Assembly (NCBI GenBank): GCA_023431725.1
Contig: JAEYVN010000210.1
Span: 1 to 7,763 of the forward strand
DNA length: 7,763 nt
Reading direction: 5' to 3'
From: Pseudomonadota bacterium
GTDB lineage: Bacteria > Pseudomonadota > Alphaproteobacteria > Rhizobiales > Xanthobacteraceae
Shown here: in pieces, positions 1-6,525 of the stretch
How positions within the stretch are numbered: position 1 is the stretch's first letter
Layout of the letters: every line of letters starts with the position of its first letter
Position numbers and translations under genes: made by a program
The notes under the pieces: model-generated
Database searches by the model: none
The model's input: the letters and a program-made list of their open reading frames with translations, nothing else
Told to the model about the DNA's origin: nothing

Positions 1-252
1 AATGTCACCGCGCAGGATTATCCGGCGCTGCTCATCACCGGCGGCCTCAATGATCCGCGCGTGACCTACTGGGAGCCGGCCAAATGGGCGGCGAAATTGC
101 GCGCCACCAAGACCGACAACAACACCCTGCTGATGAAGATCAATATGGGCGCCGGCCACGGCGGCAAATCCGGCCGCTACACCTCATTGCAAGAAGCAGC
201 GGAAGAAGCGGCGTTCCTGCTGACGCAGATGGGGCAGCACATATCCGTTTAA
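1..252 (+). CDS. ptrB: Oligopeptidase B (protease II), C-terminal end, partial
   Basis: This is the last 83 codons of a gene that starts outside the window; the frame is open from base 1 to the TAA at 250-252. The peptide fits the C-terminus of the S9 prolyl-oligopeptidase family, oligopeptidase B branch. It has the strand YPALLITGG, then [18 protein letters not shown], then [13 protein letters not shown]. In this family the Asp of the NDPRV segment (codon at 52-54) and the His of GAGHGG (codon at 157-159) are two members of the Ser-Asp-His triad; the nucleophile Ser lies outside the window. YWEPAKW and GHGGKSGR are more typical of oligopeptidase B than of prolyl endopeptidase. Known family members cleave short peptides after basic residues. 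The gene faces the porin gene at 516-1241. No membrane segment or extra domain is visible in this part. The assignment is by motif recognition only. Confidence 0.88.
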   Translation, partial: NVTAQDYPALLITGGLNDPRVTYWEPAKWAAKLRATKTDNNTLLMKINMGAGHGGKSGRYTSLQEAAEEAAFLLTQMGQHISV

Positions 253-389
253 GTCGGCATCAATTGCGTTTCAAAAAATCCGCAGACACAACTTCAGGCC
301 GCCGCAAACTTGCGCGCGCGATCGCATGGCCTTTCGCCGGACTTTCAATGCCCGATACCGTCGCCGATGACAGAGCGTGAAATTCACAA

Positions 390-426
390 CAGGCCGTGGC
401 GGCGCACAATCGGCAGCCACGGCCTG
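390..426. terminator. Perfect 11-bp stem-loop between convergent genes
   Basis: CAGGCCGTGGC (390-400) and GCCACGGCCTG (416-426) are exact reverse complements around a 15-nt loop. The element lies 137 bp beyond the ptrB stop and on the far side of the porin stop. On the plus strand a TTTT run begins 11 nt after the stem, too far for a textbook intrinsic terminator. A role as terminator or 3'-end stabiliser for either gene is inferred from position. A dispersed palindromic repeat is the alternative. Confidence 0.4.
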
Positions 427-440
427 CATCACGACGATTT

Positions 441-467
441 TGCGCATCCGCAATCTTGCGATGCGCA
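441..467. repeat. Imperfect inverted repeat (stem with one bulge)
   Basis: TGCGCAT (441-447) pairs with ATGCGCA (461-467). Pairing continues with CGC (449-451) against GCG (458-460) once C448 is bulged out, plus an A-T closing pair, which leaves a very small loop. It is the middle of three hairpins in the 253-515 gap. No poly-U run follows on either strand, so it is a structure without an assigned function. Confidence 0.35.
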
Positions 468-488
468 GCGAAGAACGGAAGCGAGCAT

Positions 489-510
489 GGCAGGAAAGAC
501 TTTTCCTGCC
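489..510 (-). terminator. Candidate terminator of the porin gene
   Basis: GGCAGGAAA (489-497) and TTTCCTGCC (502-510) form a perfect 9-bp stem with a 4-nt loop. Read on the minus strand it begins 5 nt after the TGA of the outer-membrane protein gene, where a terminator or 3'-protecting hairpin is expected. No T-tract follows on the minus strand, so intrinsic termination would be weak; the closeness to the stop codon is the main argument. Confidence 0.5.
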
Positions 511-515
511 CCGCA

Positions 516-1241
516 TCAATAACCAAATCGATAGTTGAGGCCGATTCTGGCCTGATGAAGCTTCTGACGGAACGAGGCGATTTCGGTTGCGCCTGCTGTG
601 TCCGTCAGCGTGACATTATGCGTGCCGAAATCCTGATAGTCGTACTCGCCACGAATCGACCACGCCCCGGACAGCGCATATTCAAGTCCCGCGCCGACGG
701 TCCAGCCGTTGCGCGTGAACGTCCCTTCGCCCCCCTCGTTGTCGGTCAGATTCGCGGCCGTATAGCGGAACCCGCCGAACGCTGCGCCACCTTTGACATA
801 AAGCAGCGCGTTGCCTGACGCATAACCGAGACGGCCGGTGACGAGCGACGTCCAGCGTATGCGCGGCTGCCCGCTCACAATGTCGCCTGTGGCATCCTGC
901 AGCACCGTCGTCCCATCGACGTTGGCGCCACTGAGATCGGCTTCAATGCCGAACACGACCGAGCCGGCCTGATAATTATAACCGATCTGACCGCCGCCGA
1001 TGAATCCCTTCGCGGTTGTATCGACGCTGAAGCCAGGATCTGCCGGATCGGAAACGCCTGACTTGCCCTGCCCGTAGCCAAGATGACCGCCCAGATAGAG
1101 CCCCGTCCAATTCACTGCGAAAGGATGCACATAGGAACTTGCAGGAGCGCTCCGCAGATCTGCAGCGACGAGGTCACTCGTCCACAGCATGGCTAGTCCC
1201 ACAGCACCGATCAGCAACCTGCCTGCATGCGATTGTTTCAA
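516..1241 (-). CDS. Omp25/Omp31-type outer-membrane beta-barrel protein
   Basis: The 241-residue product belongs to the small porin-like outer-membrane barrels common in Rhizobiales. I start it at TTG 1241-1239 because AAGGAGG (1253-1247) lies 5 nt upstream and the product then opens with a signal peptide: a basic start (MKQSHAGR), a hydrophobic core (LLIGAVGLAMLW), and probable cleavage after VAA at residue 27. An in-frame start further upstream at 1343 would add 34 unconvincing Cys/Arg-rich residues. The mature part shows the family pattern: NWTGLYLGGHLGYG (44-57), GFIGGGQIGYNYQ (79-91) with VFGIEADLSG, WTSLVTGRLGY (130-140), LLYVKGGAAFGG (146-157), GWTVGAGLEYALSGAWSIRG (179-198), and a final ARIGLNYRFGY. 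Alternating Gly/aromatic strands ending in an aromatic residue fit an eight-stranded barrel inserted by the BAM machinery. Its likely roles are surface structure or limited permeability; the substrate is unknown. It is divergent from the AraC-type gene at 1568, a possible regulator. Confidence 0.85.
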   Translation of the reverse strand: MKQSHAGRLLIGAVGLAMLWTSDLVAADLRSAPASSYVHPFAVNWTGLYLGGHLGYGQGKSGVSDPADPGFSVDTTAKGFIGGGQIGYNYQAGSVVFGIEADLSGANVDGTTVLQDATGDIVSGQPRIRWTSLVTGRLGYASGNALLYVKGGAAFGGFRYTAANLTDNEGGEGTFTRNGWTVGAGLEYALSGAWSIRGEYDYQDFGTHNVTLTDTAGATEIASFRQKLHQARIGLNYRFGY

Positions 1242-1246
1242 AGCCC

Positions 1247-1253
1247 CCTCCTT
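1247..1253 (-). promoter_or_regulatory. Shine-Dalgarno site that fixes the porin TTG start
   Basis: The minus strand reads AAGGAGG, the full anti-16S match, with 5 nt before TTG 1241-1239. It is the best ribosome-binding site visible in the window and is the reason for choosing a TTG start over the longer reading frame. Confidence 0.8.
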
Positions 1254-1296
1254 CAGCGCGCCGCTTGCGCTGCACCAATATTTGCAAAACAAAGTC

Positions 1297-1308
1297 CGGC
1301 GATCGCCG
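1297..1308. repeat. 12-bp perfect palindrome upstream of the porin gene
   Basis: CGGCGATCGCCG is a perfect palindrome whose near edge is 55 bp before the porin start codon. It could be a dimeric-repressor site near the promoter or a 5'-leader feature. In GC-rich DNA such a sequence can also arise by chance. Confidence 0.3.
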
Positions 1309-1382
1309 CAACATGACCGCCGTCTTGCATCCGGATTTGCCATATGGGCTGTAAACAGTCAGCTTGCGGAAACTGCGTTTGC

Positions 1383-1411
1383 GTCTCAAATTGCTATCGA
1401 TAAGTCTCAAA
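1383..1411. promoter_or_regulatory. Candidate AraC-type operator (direct repeat, 21-bp phase)
   Basis: GTCTCAAA occurs at 1383-1390 and again at 1404-1411 in the same orientation, offset by exactly 21 bp, two helical turns. AraC-family proteins typically bind direct half-sites on one face of DNA, and the araI1/araI2 half-sites share this spacing. A 7-bp inverted repeat, GCGTTTG (1375-1381) and CAAACGC (1408-1414), encloses the element, and the palindrome TATCGATA (1395-1402) lies between the half-sites. The site is 142 bp from the porin start and 157 bp from the assumed regulator start, so either gene could be the target. The binding protein is inferred to be the adjacent regulator. Confidence 0.4.
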
Positions 1412-1567
1412 CGCGATTTGACCATCACGCGGATGACGAGCTACCCACGATGCGCGCGCAACTTCGCTGCATGCATTTCACCTCGCGAGCCCGGCGGCTC
1501 TCAAACCGGACCTGTGCATTCCGTGCCTCTCCCTGACAGAATTTCCTCACGGCAAGACCTTGACCGC

Positions 1568-2593
1568 ATGGCGCTGCCGTCATCGCTCTTCAGCACGAAA
1601 GAGCTTTCTCACCATGACCGGTTCGAGGCCTGGCGCGAAAGCATCGGTATTTTCCTCGATGCACGACTGCCTTCCTGTCCCTCATCCACGATATTCGACG
1701 CCTGCTTGCAGAGTTTCCTGCTTGAAGACGTGATGCTGTCTCGCTGCACGGCCGGTGCTCAGAACTTCAGCCGCAACGGCCCGCGCATCGCCCAGGATTC
1801 AATTGATCATTACATGATCCAGCTTTTCATCTCCGGTCACGTGGAGAATGTGAAATCGCAATCCGGCGACAGAATGAAAGGGCTGGTCGCGTTCGATCTC
1901 GCCGAGACCATGGATACTTTCAACACTGATTTCGATCTGATCGCTGTCATTATTCCGCGGCGACGGCTGGCGCCCTTATTGACGCACCCGGATTCTCTGC
2001 AAGGTATTCGTGCCGATCCCCAGACTGGACCCGCCAGGCTTCTGGCCAATTATCTCGTCACCCTGCTGTCGATTGCGCCGACATTGTCGATTACCGATGG
2101 CCGCTTCGCAGTTCGATCGCTCCTCGAACTCGTTGCCTTGACGTTCAACGGCGCAATGCTGACAAAGAGCGATATCCCCGATGTCGCACGGCCTGCCGAA
2201 CTGCTCCGCGTGCAGAACTTCATCAAGGAGCGCCTCGGTCAAACAAACCTCGACCCGGATTTCGTCGCCGATGGCGTCGGGATGTCTCGCGCCCAGCTCT
2301 ATCGATTGTTTGCGCCCGTCGGCGGCATTTCCGATTTCATCCGCGAGCAGCGTTTGCGGCGGTGTCTGGCGGACCTGCTGTCACAGGAGCATCGCCAGAT
2401 CGGCGAGATCGCCCATCGCTGGGGCTTTCGCGGTTCGATATCGTTCACGCGTGCTTTCAAGCAGCGGTTCGGACGAACGCCATCGGAGGCGCGGGCTGCG
2501 GCACTCTCTTCGACCTGGAAACAGGAAGGAATGGCACTCGACGATCGTATCGGCGACCGCATTTACGAACAGTGGATCGTCAATCTCGCCTAG
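1568..2593 (+). CDS. AraC-family transcriptional regulator
   Basis: The 341-residue product (from ATG 1568) ends in a classic AraC/XylS DNA-binding domain at about residues 210-311. The first helix-turn-helix is near 230-250 (PDFVADGVGMSRAQLYRLF) and the second near 277-302 (IGEIAHRWGFRGSISFTRAF), followed by KQRFGRTPSEAR. The N-terminal half begins SSLFSTKELSHHDRFEAWRE, resembling the AraC_binding_2 type of sensor domain, and includes a YMIQLFISG strand near 82-90; the ligand cannot be predicted. A tail of about 30 residues follows the second HTH. The start is uncertain: the frame is open back to TTG 1364, with ATG 1433 and GTG 1514/1523 also possible. None has a good Shine-Dalgarno site, but family-like sequence begins just after ATG 1568. 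It is divergent from the porin gene with a phased direct repeat between them, and convergent with ppx. Confidence 0.85.
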   Translation: MALPSSLFSTKELSHHDRFEAWRESIGIFLDARLPSCPSSTIFDACLQSFLLEDVMLSRCTAGAQNFSRNGPRIAQDSIDHYMIQLFISGHVENVKSQSGDRMKGLVAFDLAETMDTFNTDFDLIAVIIPRRRLAPLLTHPDSLQGIRADPQTGPARLLANYLVTLLSIAPTLSITDGRFAVRSLLELVALTFNGAMLTKSDIPDVARPAELLRVQNFIKERLGQTNLDPDFVADGVGMSRAQLYRLFAPVGGISDFIREQRLRRCLADLLSQEHRQIGEIAHRWGFRGSISFTRAFKQRFGRTPSEARAAALSSTWKQEGMALDDRIGDRIYEQWIVNLA

Positions 2594-2598
2594 ATTCA

Positions 2599-2613
2599 GC
2601 CGGTCCAACCGGC
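2599..2613. terminator. Short GC-rich hairpin between convergent regulator and ppx
   Basis: GCCGGT (2599-2604) and ACCGGC (2608-2613) form a perfect 6-bp stem with a 3-nt loop, in the 48-bp gap between the regulator stop (2593) and the ppx stop (2642). It could serve both converging transcripts. No T-run follows on either strand, so the call rests on position and symmetry only. Confidence 0.35.
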
Positions 2614-2641
2614 CCGAGCCTGCATCTGGTGGATTGGCTAT

Positions 2642-4309
2642 CTACGTGATGACCTCAAATTCGCGGCCGATCAGCCGCGACAAAGTCCGCATGCGATTGT
2701 TCACGCGTTCGCCGTTCAGCGCGGCGAACCGATCCGGCAGACGCAAGGACAACTTGCCGCGCGCCACCTTGAGCGGCGTCTTCGGCAGCACGCCGGGCAT
2801 CGAAGCCGACACCATATAGGCGACACGCATGGCGGCGCCGAGGACGCGCGCGCGGTCGAGGATGCGGGTCGATGCGAGCTCACGCAGCCGCGGCGACAAT
2901 TCATCGTCATGCGTGATGCCGACATGCCGGAAATAAACCGACAGAGCGAGATACGCTCGTCCCGAATGCTCCAGTGCGATGAAATCGGCATGCGAGATCA
3001 GATTGAGCGACTGCTCGCCGCGATAATCCGGATGCGTCCGCCAGCCGACATCGGCGACAAGACACGCGGCATGACGCAGCCGCCGCTCCACCGCCGTCTC
3101 CTTGATGCCGGTTGAATCCATCAGCTGGTCAGTCCATGCGACCAATTCCTCGCCGTGCTGCGGCGAGCGCGAGCGCAGCAGGTTGAGATTGCGCGCGGCA
3201 TCGATCAGCGGATCTTTCTGCTGCTCGCGTTCATTCAGCAGCGTGTAGAGCAGTCCTTCGCGCACACCGAGCGCCGAAATGACGACGCTGCTCGGCTTGA
3301 TCTTGCGGATCAGCTGACCGAGAACGATGGCCGCATAGCCCATCAATGGACGGCGCGCCGCCGACACGACTTCGATCTGCGACAGGGTTTCCGGATCGAC
3401 CCGCTGCACGAGTTCGCAGAACTCCAGCGCCTCTTTCGCGCGCAGGGTATAACCGTGCATCACATGCAGCGGATAGCCGGTCTGCGCCATATGCAGTCCG
3501 GCAAGGGCGCGCCAGGCGCCACCGACCGCGTAAAACTTGCGCCCCTTCCCGGCCTTGAACGACACGTCCGCCAGTTCGTACTGAACGATCTTCTCAGCGC
3601 GCTTCAACGATTGCCCGGAAGCATCCTTCAGCATCAGGCCGCCAAGCGGCAGCGTGACGCCACGCTTGATCTTCGAGCCGCGGATATCGATCAACTCCAG
3701 TGATCCACCTCCAAGGTCGCCGACGATGCCGCTCGGTTCATACATGCCCGACATGACACCGAGCGCCGCAAGCTCGGCTTCGCGCCGACCCGATAGAACG
3801 TCAATCTTGACGCGGCAGATGCGTTCAGCTTCCTCGATAAAGCCCGGACCGTTTTGCGCATCACGGCAGGCGGCTGTCGCGATCCCGAACACCTGGCCGA
3901 CCTGCAGGTTGTCGCAGAGCGTCCGAAATCGCCGCAACGCCTGCAGCGCCTCGGCAACGGCGTCCGGCGCGAGAAGCCGGGTGGAACTGACCTGCCGCCC
4001 GAGACCGGCCAGCACCTTTTCGTTGAAGATCGGGGTCGGGCTGCGGGTCAGCCCTTCATAGACGACAAGGCGCACCGAGTTGGAGCCGATGTCGATCACC
4101 GCCACGGTCGGCCCGTGATCGAGGCGGCCCTGCGCGACCTCTATGACGGGAGAACTTTTCTTGAGAGGCCGCTGCGCCTCTTCGCGCCCCTTGCGGGAAG
4201 CAGCGCCGCGCGTGAGCTGCGCGGCGGCCTTTTTGCCGCCGGCCCCCTTAGCGCCTGTCTTGGCGTCGGATGAGCCGGCGCGGCGTCGATTCTTTGAGGG
4301 ATTTCCCAC
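2642..4309 (-). CDS. ppx: Ppx/GppA-family exopolyphosphatase
   Basis: The 555-residue product is predicted to remove terminal phosphate from inorganic polyphosphate, or from pppGpp as GppA members do; sequence alone does not separate the two. The sugar kinase/actin-like fold is marked by [18 protein letters not shown] (69-86, phosphate-1 loop with D73), [10 protein letters not shown] (144-153), and [10 protein letters not shown] (197-206, phosphate-2 loop with E205). [10 protein letters not shown] (345-354) closes the phosphatase part. The C-terminal third (about 405-555) matches the helical HD-like domain of longer Ppx proteins, but the usual His-Asp pair reads Ala-Asp (VADVGW, 418-423), so metal-dependent hydrolysis there is doubtful. 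Residues 1-52 are an Ala/Lys/Arg-rich, probably disordered extension. GTG 4309 is the only credible start: I saw no ATG, GTG or TTG between it and the conserved domain. The gene overlaps the end of ppk by 62 bp, which implies cotranscription with the enzyme that makes its substrate. It ends convergent to the regulator. Confidence 0.92.
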   Translation of the reverse strand: MGNPSKNRRRAGSSDAKTGAKGAGGKKAAAQLTRGAASRKGREEAQRPLKKSSPVIEVAQGRLDHGPTVAVIDIGSNSVRLVVYEGLTRSPTPIFNEKVLAGLGRQVSSTRLLAPDAVAEALQALRRFRTLCDNLQVGQVFGIATAACRDAQNGPGFIEEAERICRVKIDVLSGRREAELAALGVMSGMYEPSGIVGDLGGGSLELIDIRGSKIKRGVTLPLGGLMLKDASGQSLKRAEKIVQYELADVSFKAGKGRKFYAVGGAWRALAGLHMAQTGYPLHVMHGYTLRAKEALEFCELVQRVDPETLSQIEVVSAARRPLMGYAAIVLGQLIRKIKPSSVVISALGVREGLLYTLLNEREQQKDPLIDAARNLNLLRSRSPQHGEELVAWTDQLMDSTGIKETAVERRLRHAACLVADVGWRTHPDYRGEQSLNLISHADFIALEHSGRAYLALSVYFRHVGITHDDELSPRLRELASTRILDRARVLGAAMRVAYMVSASMPGVLPKTPLKVARGKLSLRLPDRFAALNGERVNNRMRTLSRLIGREFEVIT

Positions 4310-6449
4310 GTCCCGACAGGCTCGGATTGGTCATGAAGTATTTCTGCGCGTTGAAAGGCTCCTCGCCTTTCGCGGGCCTTATGCGGGTTGCGGTGCCGTC
4401 AGGCAAGACCTTCCAGCTCTGCTGGTTATCATTGAAGTTCACGACCATGACCTGGTCGAGGACCTGTTCATGCACCGTGGGATTGGTAATCGGGCACAGC
4501 ACCTCGACCCGGCGGTCGAGATTACGCGGCATCATGTCCGCGGAGGAAATGTAAACCACAGCCTTCGGATGTGGCAGGCCATGGCCGCCACCGAAGCAGT
4601 AGATCCGCGAATGTTCCAGGAACCGGCCGACGATCGATTTGGCCCGGATGTTGTCGGACAGGCCCGGCACTTCCGGCCGCAGGCAGCAGATGCCGCGCAC
4701 CACGATATCGACCGACACGCCGGCCTGGGACGCTTCGTAGAGCTTGTCGATGATGCCGGGATCGACCAGCGAATTCATCTTCATCCAGATCGCGGCCGGG
4801 CGGCCCGCCTTGGCATGCGCAATCTCGGCATCGATGTGATCGACGATGCGCTGACGCAGATTGACGGGCGACACTGCCATCGCCTCGAGTTCGGCGAGTT
4901 CGGCATAGCCGGTGATGAAATTGAAAATGCGCCCGGCATCGCGGGCAATCACCGGATCGTCGGTGAAGAACGACAGGTCGGTGTAGATGCGGGCGGTGAT
5001 CGGATGATAATTGCCGGTCGCGACATGAACGTAGGTCGCGAGCTTGCCGGCCTCGCGACGCACGACCAGCGACAGCTTGCCGTGGGTCTTCAACTCGATG
5101 AAGCCGAACACCACCTGCACGCCCGCACGTTCAAGGTCACGCGCCCAACGGATGTTGGCTTCTTCGTCGAAACGCGCCTTCAGTTCGACCAGCGCCGTGA
5201 CCGACTTGCCGGCTTCGGCGGCTTCGGCGAGCGCCTTGACGATCGGTGACTCGGCCGAGGTGCGATAGAGTGTCTGCTTGATGGCGATGACGTCGGGATC
5301 GCGCGCCGCCTGCTGCAGATATTGCACAACGACATCGAACGACTCGTAAGGGTGCTGAACGACGAAATCCTTCTGCCGGATCGCCGCAAAGCAGTCGCCG
5401 CCGTGGTCGCGGATGCGTTCGGGAAAGCGCGGATTATAGGGCGGAAACAGGAGATCCGGACGATTGAGCGACACGACCTCCTTCAGATCGTTGAGCGCTA
5501 GCATGCCGTCGACCAGGATGGTCTCGTCATCACCGACCGACATCGCGCGCTGCACGAAGCGGCGCAGATCATCCGGCATCGATTGCTCGAGTTCGAGCCG
5601 GATCACCGACCCGCGGCGGCGACGCTTCAACACTGTTTCGAACGAACGGACCAGATCCTCGGACTCTTCCTCGATTTCGATTTCGGAATCGCGGATCACG
5701 CGGAAGGCGCCAACGCCGTTCATCGCATAGCCCGGAAACAGTTGGCCAATGAACAGACAGGCCACCTGCTCCAGCGTAATGAGACGCAGCGCGCCGCCTT
5801 CGCGCGGCAGATGCACCATGCGTTCGATCTTGTGCGGCACGCGGATCAGCGCGTTCATCGCCTTGCCGTCGCTGACGCGAGAGAGCTGCAAGGCGAGCGT
5901 AAAGCCGAGATTGGGAATGAACGGGAATGGATGCGCCGGATCGATCGCCATCGGTGTCAACACCGGGAAGATCGCGGCGAGGAAATAATCCTCCAGCCAG
6001 TCACGTTCCTGCTTGGTCACGTCCTGAGCGTCGACGACGACGATGTCGTTCGCAGCAAGTTCCCGGCGCAGGTCGCGCCAGCACGCCTGTTGATCGCCGG
6101 CCAACACCGATACGACCTCGGCGATCCGAACGAGCTGTTCCGCAGGTGTCAGACCGTCCGGGCTCTGCGCACTCACGCCCGCCCCGACTTGCCCCTTGAT
6201 GGCGGCGACGCGAACCATGAAGAATTCATCGAGGTTGGCGGCCGAGATCGAGAGAAAGCGGAGTTTTTCCAAAAGCGGGTGATCTGGATTGGCCGCCTCA
6301 TCGAGCACGCGGCGGTTGAAGTGCAGCCACGATAATTCACGATTGATAAACCGTTCGGGACTGCCAATCAGGCTCGACGCGGGCGCCGATTTCGGCCCAT
6401 CCGCAACGATTTCTTCAGCCAGGACAATAGCTTCGCTACGTTCTTTCAT
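4248..6449 (-). CDS. ppk: Polyphosphate kinase 1
   Basis: The 733-residue product transfers the gamma-phosphate of ATP reversibly onto polyphosphate. Its length and all four domains fit PPK1. The N-domain holds [20 protein letters not shown] (33-52) and LDEFFMVR (73-80). The head domain follows, with [20 protein letters not shown] (162-181). The catalytic C-domains have [29 protein letters not shown] (451-466), FLEHSRIY (610-617) and [15 protein letters not shown] (636-650). H456 and H613 align by motif with E. coli His435 (the autophosphorylated residue) and His592; both are offset by the same 21 residues. The end, [15 protein letters not shown], is typical, followed by a short basic tail encoded in the ppx overlap. 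ATG 6449 lacks a clear Shine-Dalgarno site (GGGCGG upstream). The gene follows hdaA by 76 bp, and that gap carries a PHO-box-like element, consistent with phosphate-dependent expression. Confidence 0.97.
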   Translation of the reverse strand: MKERSEAIVLAEEIVADGPKSAPASSLIGSPERFINRELSWLHFNRRVLDEAANPDHPLLEKLRFLSISAANLDEFFMVRVAAIKGQVGAGVSAQSPDGLTPAEQLVRIAEVVSVLAGDQQACWRDLRRELAANDIVVVDAQDVTKQERDWLEDYFLAAIFPVLTPMAIDPAHPFPFIPNLGFTLALQLSRVSDGKAMNALIRVPHKIERMVHLPREGGALRLITLEQVACLFIGQLFPGYAMNGVGAFRVIRDSEIEIEEESEDLVRSFETVLKRRRRGSVIRLELEQSMPDDLRRFVQRAMSVGDDETILVDGMLALNDLKEVVSLNRPDLLFPPYNPRFPERIRDHGGDCFAAIRQKDFVVQHPYESFDVVVQYLQQAARDPDVIAIKQTLYRTSAESPIVKALAEAAEAGKSVTALVELKARFDEEANIRWARDLERAGVQVVFGFIELKTHGKLSLVVRREAGKLATYVHVATGNYHPITARIYTDLSFFTDDPVIARDAGRIFNFITGYAELAELEAMAVSPVNLRQRIVDHIDAEIAHAKAGRPAAIWMKMNSLVDPGIIDKLYEASQAGVSVDIVVRGICCLRPEVPGLSDNIRAKSIVGRFLEHSRIYCFGGGHGLPHPKAVVYISSADMMPRNLDRRVEVLCPITNPTVHEQVLDQVMVVNFNDNQQSWKVLPDGTATRIRPAKGEEPFNAQKYFMTNPSLSGRGKSLKESTPRRLIRRQDRR

Positions 6450-6475
6450 GTGCCCGCCGCCCTATTCGAATCGTC

Positions 6476-6509
6476 ATCCTAGGCGACATTCGTGACCGCC
6501 CGGTGACTG
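6476..6509 (-). promoter_or_regulatory. Candidate PHO box and -10 element of ppk
   Basis: On the minus strand, CAGTCAC (6509-6503), a 4-nt spacer CGGG (6502-6499), and CGGTCAC (6498-6492) reproduce the C-x-GTCA-Y, N4, C-x-GTCA-Y layout of a PhoB site, known as CTGTCAT-N4-CTGTCAT. Exactly 10 bp further comes TAGGAT (6481-6476), a 4/6 match to a -10 hexamer and the distance usual in PhoB-activated promoters. Transcription would start near 6469, leaving a leader of about 20 nt. Against this call, the spacer is GC-rich and both half-sites differ from consensus at position 2. The bases also overlap a hairpin (6499-6515). Confidence 0.5.
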
Positions 6510-6515
6510 ACCGGG
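6499..6515 (-). terminator. Hairpin after hdaA, possible attenuator or terminator
   Basis: CCCGGT (6499-6504) and ACCGGG (6510-6515) form a perfect 6-bp GC-rich stem with a 5-nt loop, starting 10 nt after the hdaA stop on the minus strand. No T-tract follows. It may partly terminate the permease-hdaA transcript. It shares bases with the PHO-box-like repeat, so one of the two readings may be incidental. Confidence 0.3.
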
Positions 6516-6525
6516 ACGATTATCG

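Larger units (their letters stand above)
1242..1567. other. Divergent intergenic region, porin / AraC-type regulator
   Basis: This 326-bp stretch separates two divergent start codons and must hold both promoters. It contains the porin Shine-Dalgarno site, a 12-bp palindrome (1297-1308), and the phased direct repeat (1383-1411). The part from about 1264 to 1430 has more A/T-rich runs than the flanking genes. I found no -35/-10 pair on either strand good enough to call. The regulator frame stays open upstream to TTG 1364, but the residues encoded by 1364-1567 look non-coding (Arg/Leu- and Ser/Pro-rich, no family match). Confidence 0.6.

Noticed and set aside
396..818. Plus-strand 140-codon open frame crossing the hairpin region and porin 3' end
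   Set aside because: It runs through three inverted repeats and then antisense to the porin; no family match.
1242..1343. 34-codon upstream extension of the porin gene
   Set aside because: It would bury the signal peptide and the perfect Shine-Dalgarno site inside the coding region; the encoded Cys/Arg-rich stretch is implausible.
1364..1567. 68-codon upstream extension of the AraC-type regulator
   Set aside because: The residues are Arg/Leu- then Ser/Pro-rich with no domain resemblance, the start would be a TTG without a ribosome-binding site, and the segment contains the phased repeat. Kept as intergenic, although an upstream start cannot be excluded.
3155..3703. Plus-strand 182-codon open frame opposite ppx
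   Set aside because: Antisense shadow of the Ppx catalytic domain; composition mirrors the codon bias of the sense gene.
4143..5249. Plus-strand 368-codon open frame opposite ppk and ppx
   Set aside because: It lies antisense to two strongly conserved genes, is His/Arg/Asp-rich with no family resemblance, and is the usual by-product of GC-rich codon bias.
5583..6335. Plus-strand 250-codon open frame opposite ppk
   Set aside because: Antisense shadow of the PPK coding sequence; no recognisable motif, signal or ribosome-binding site.
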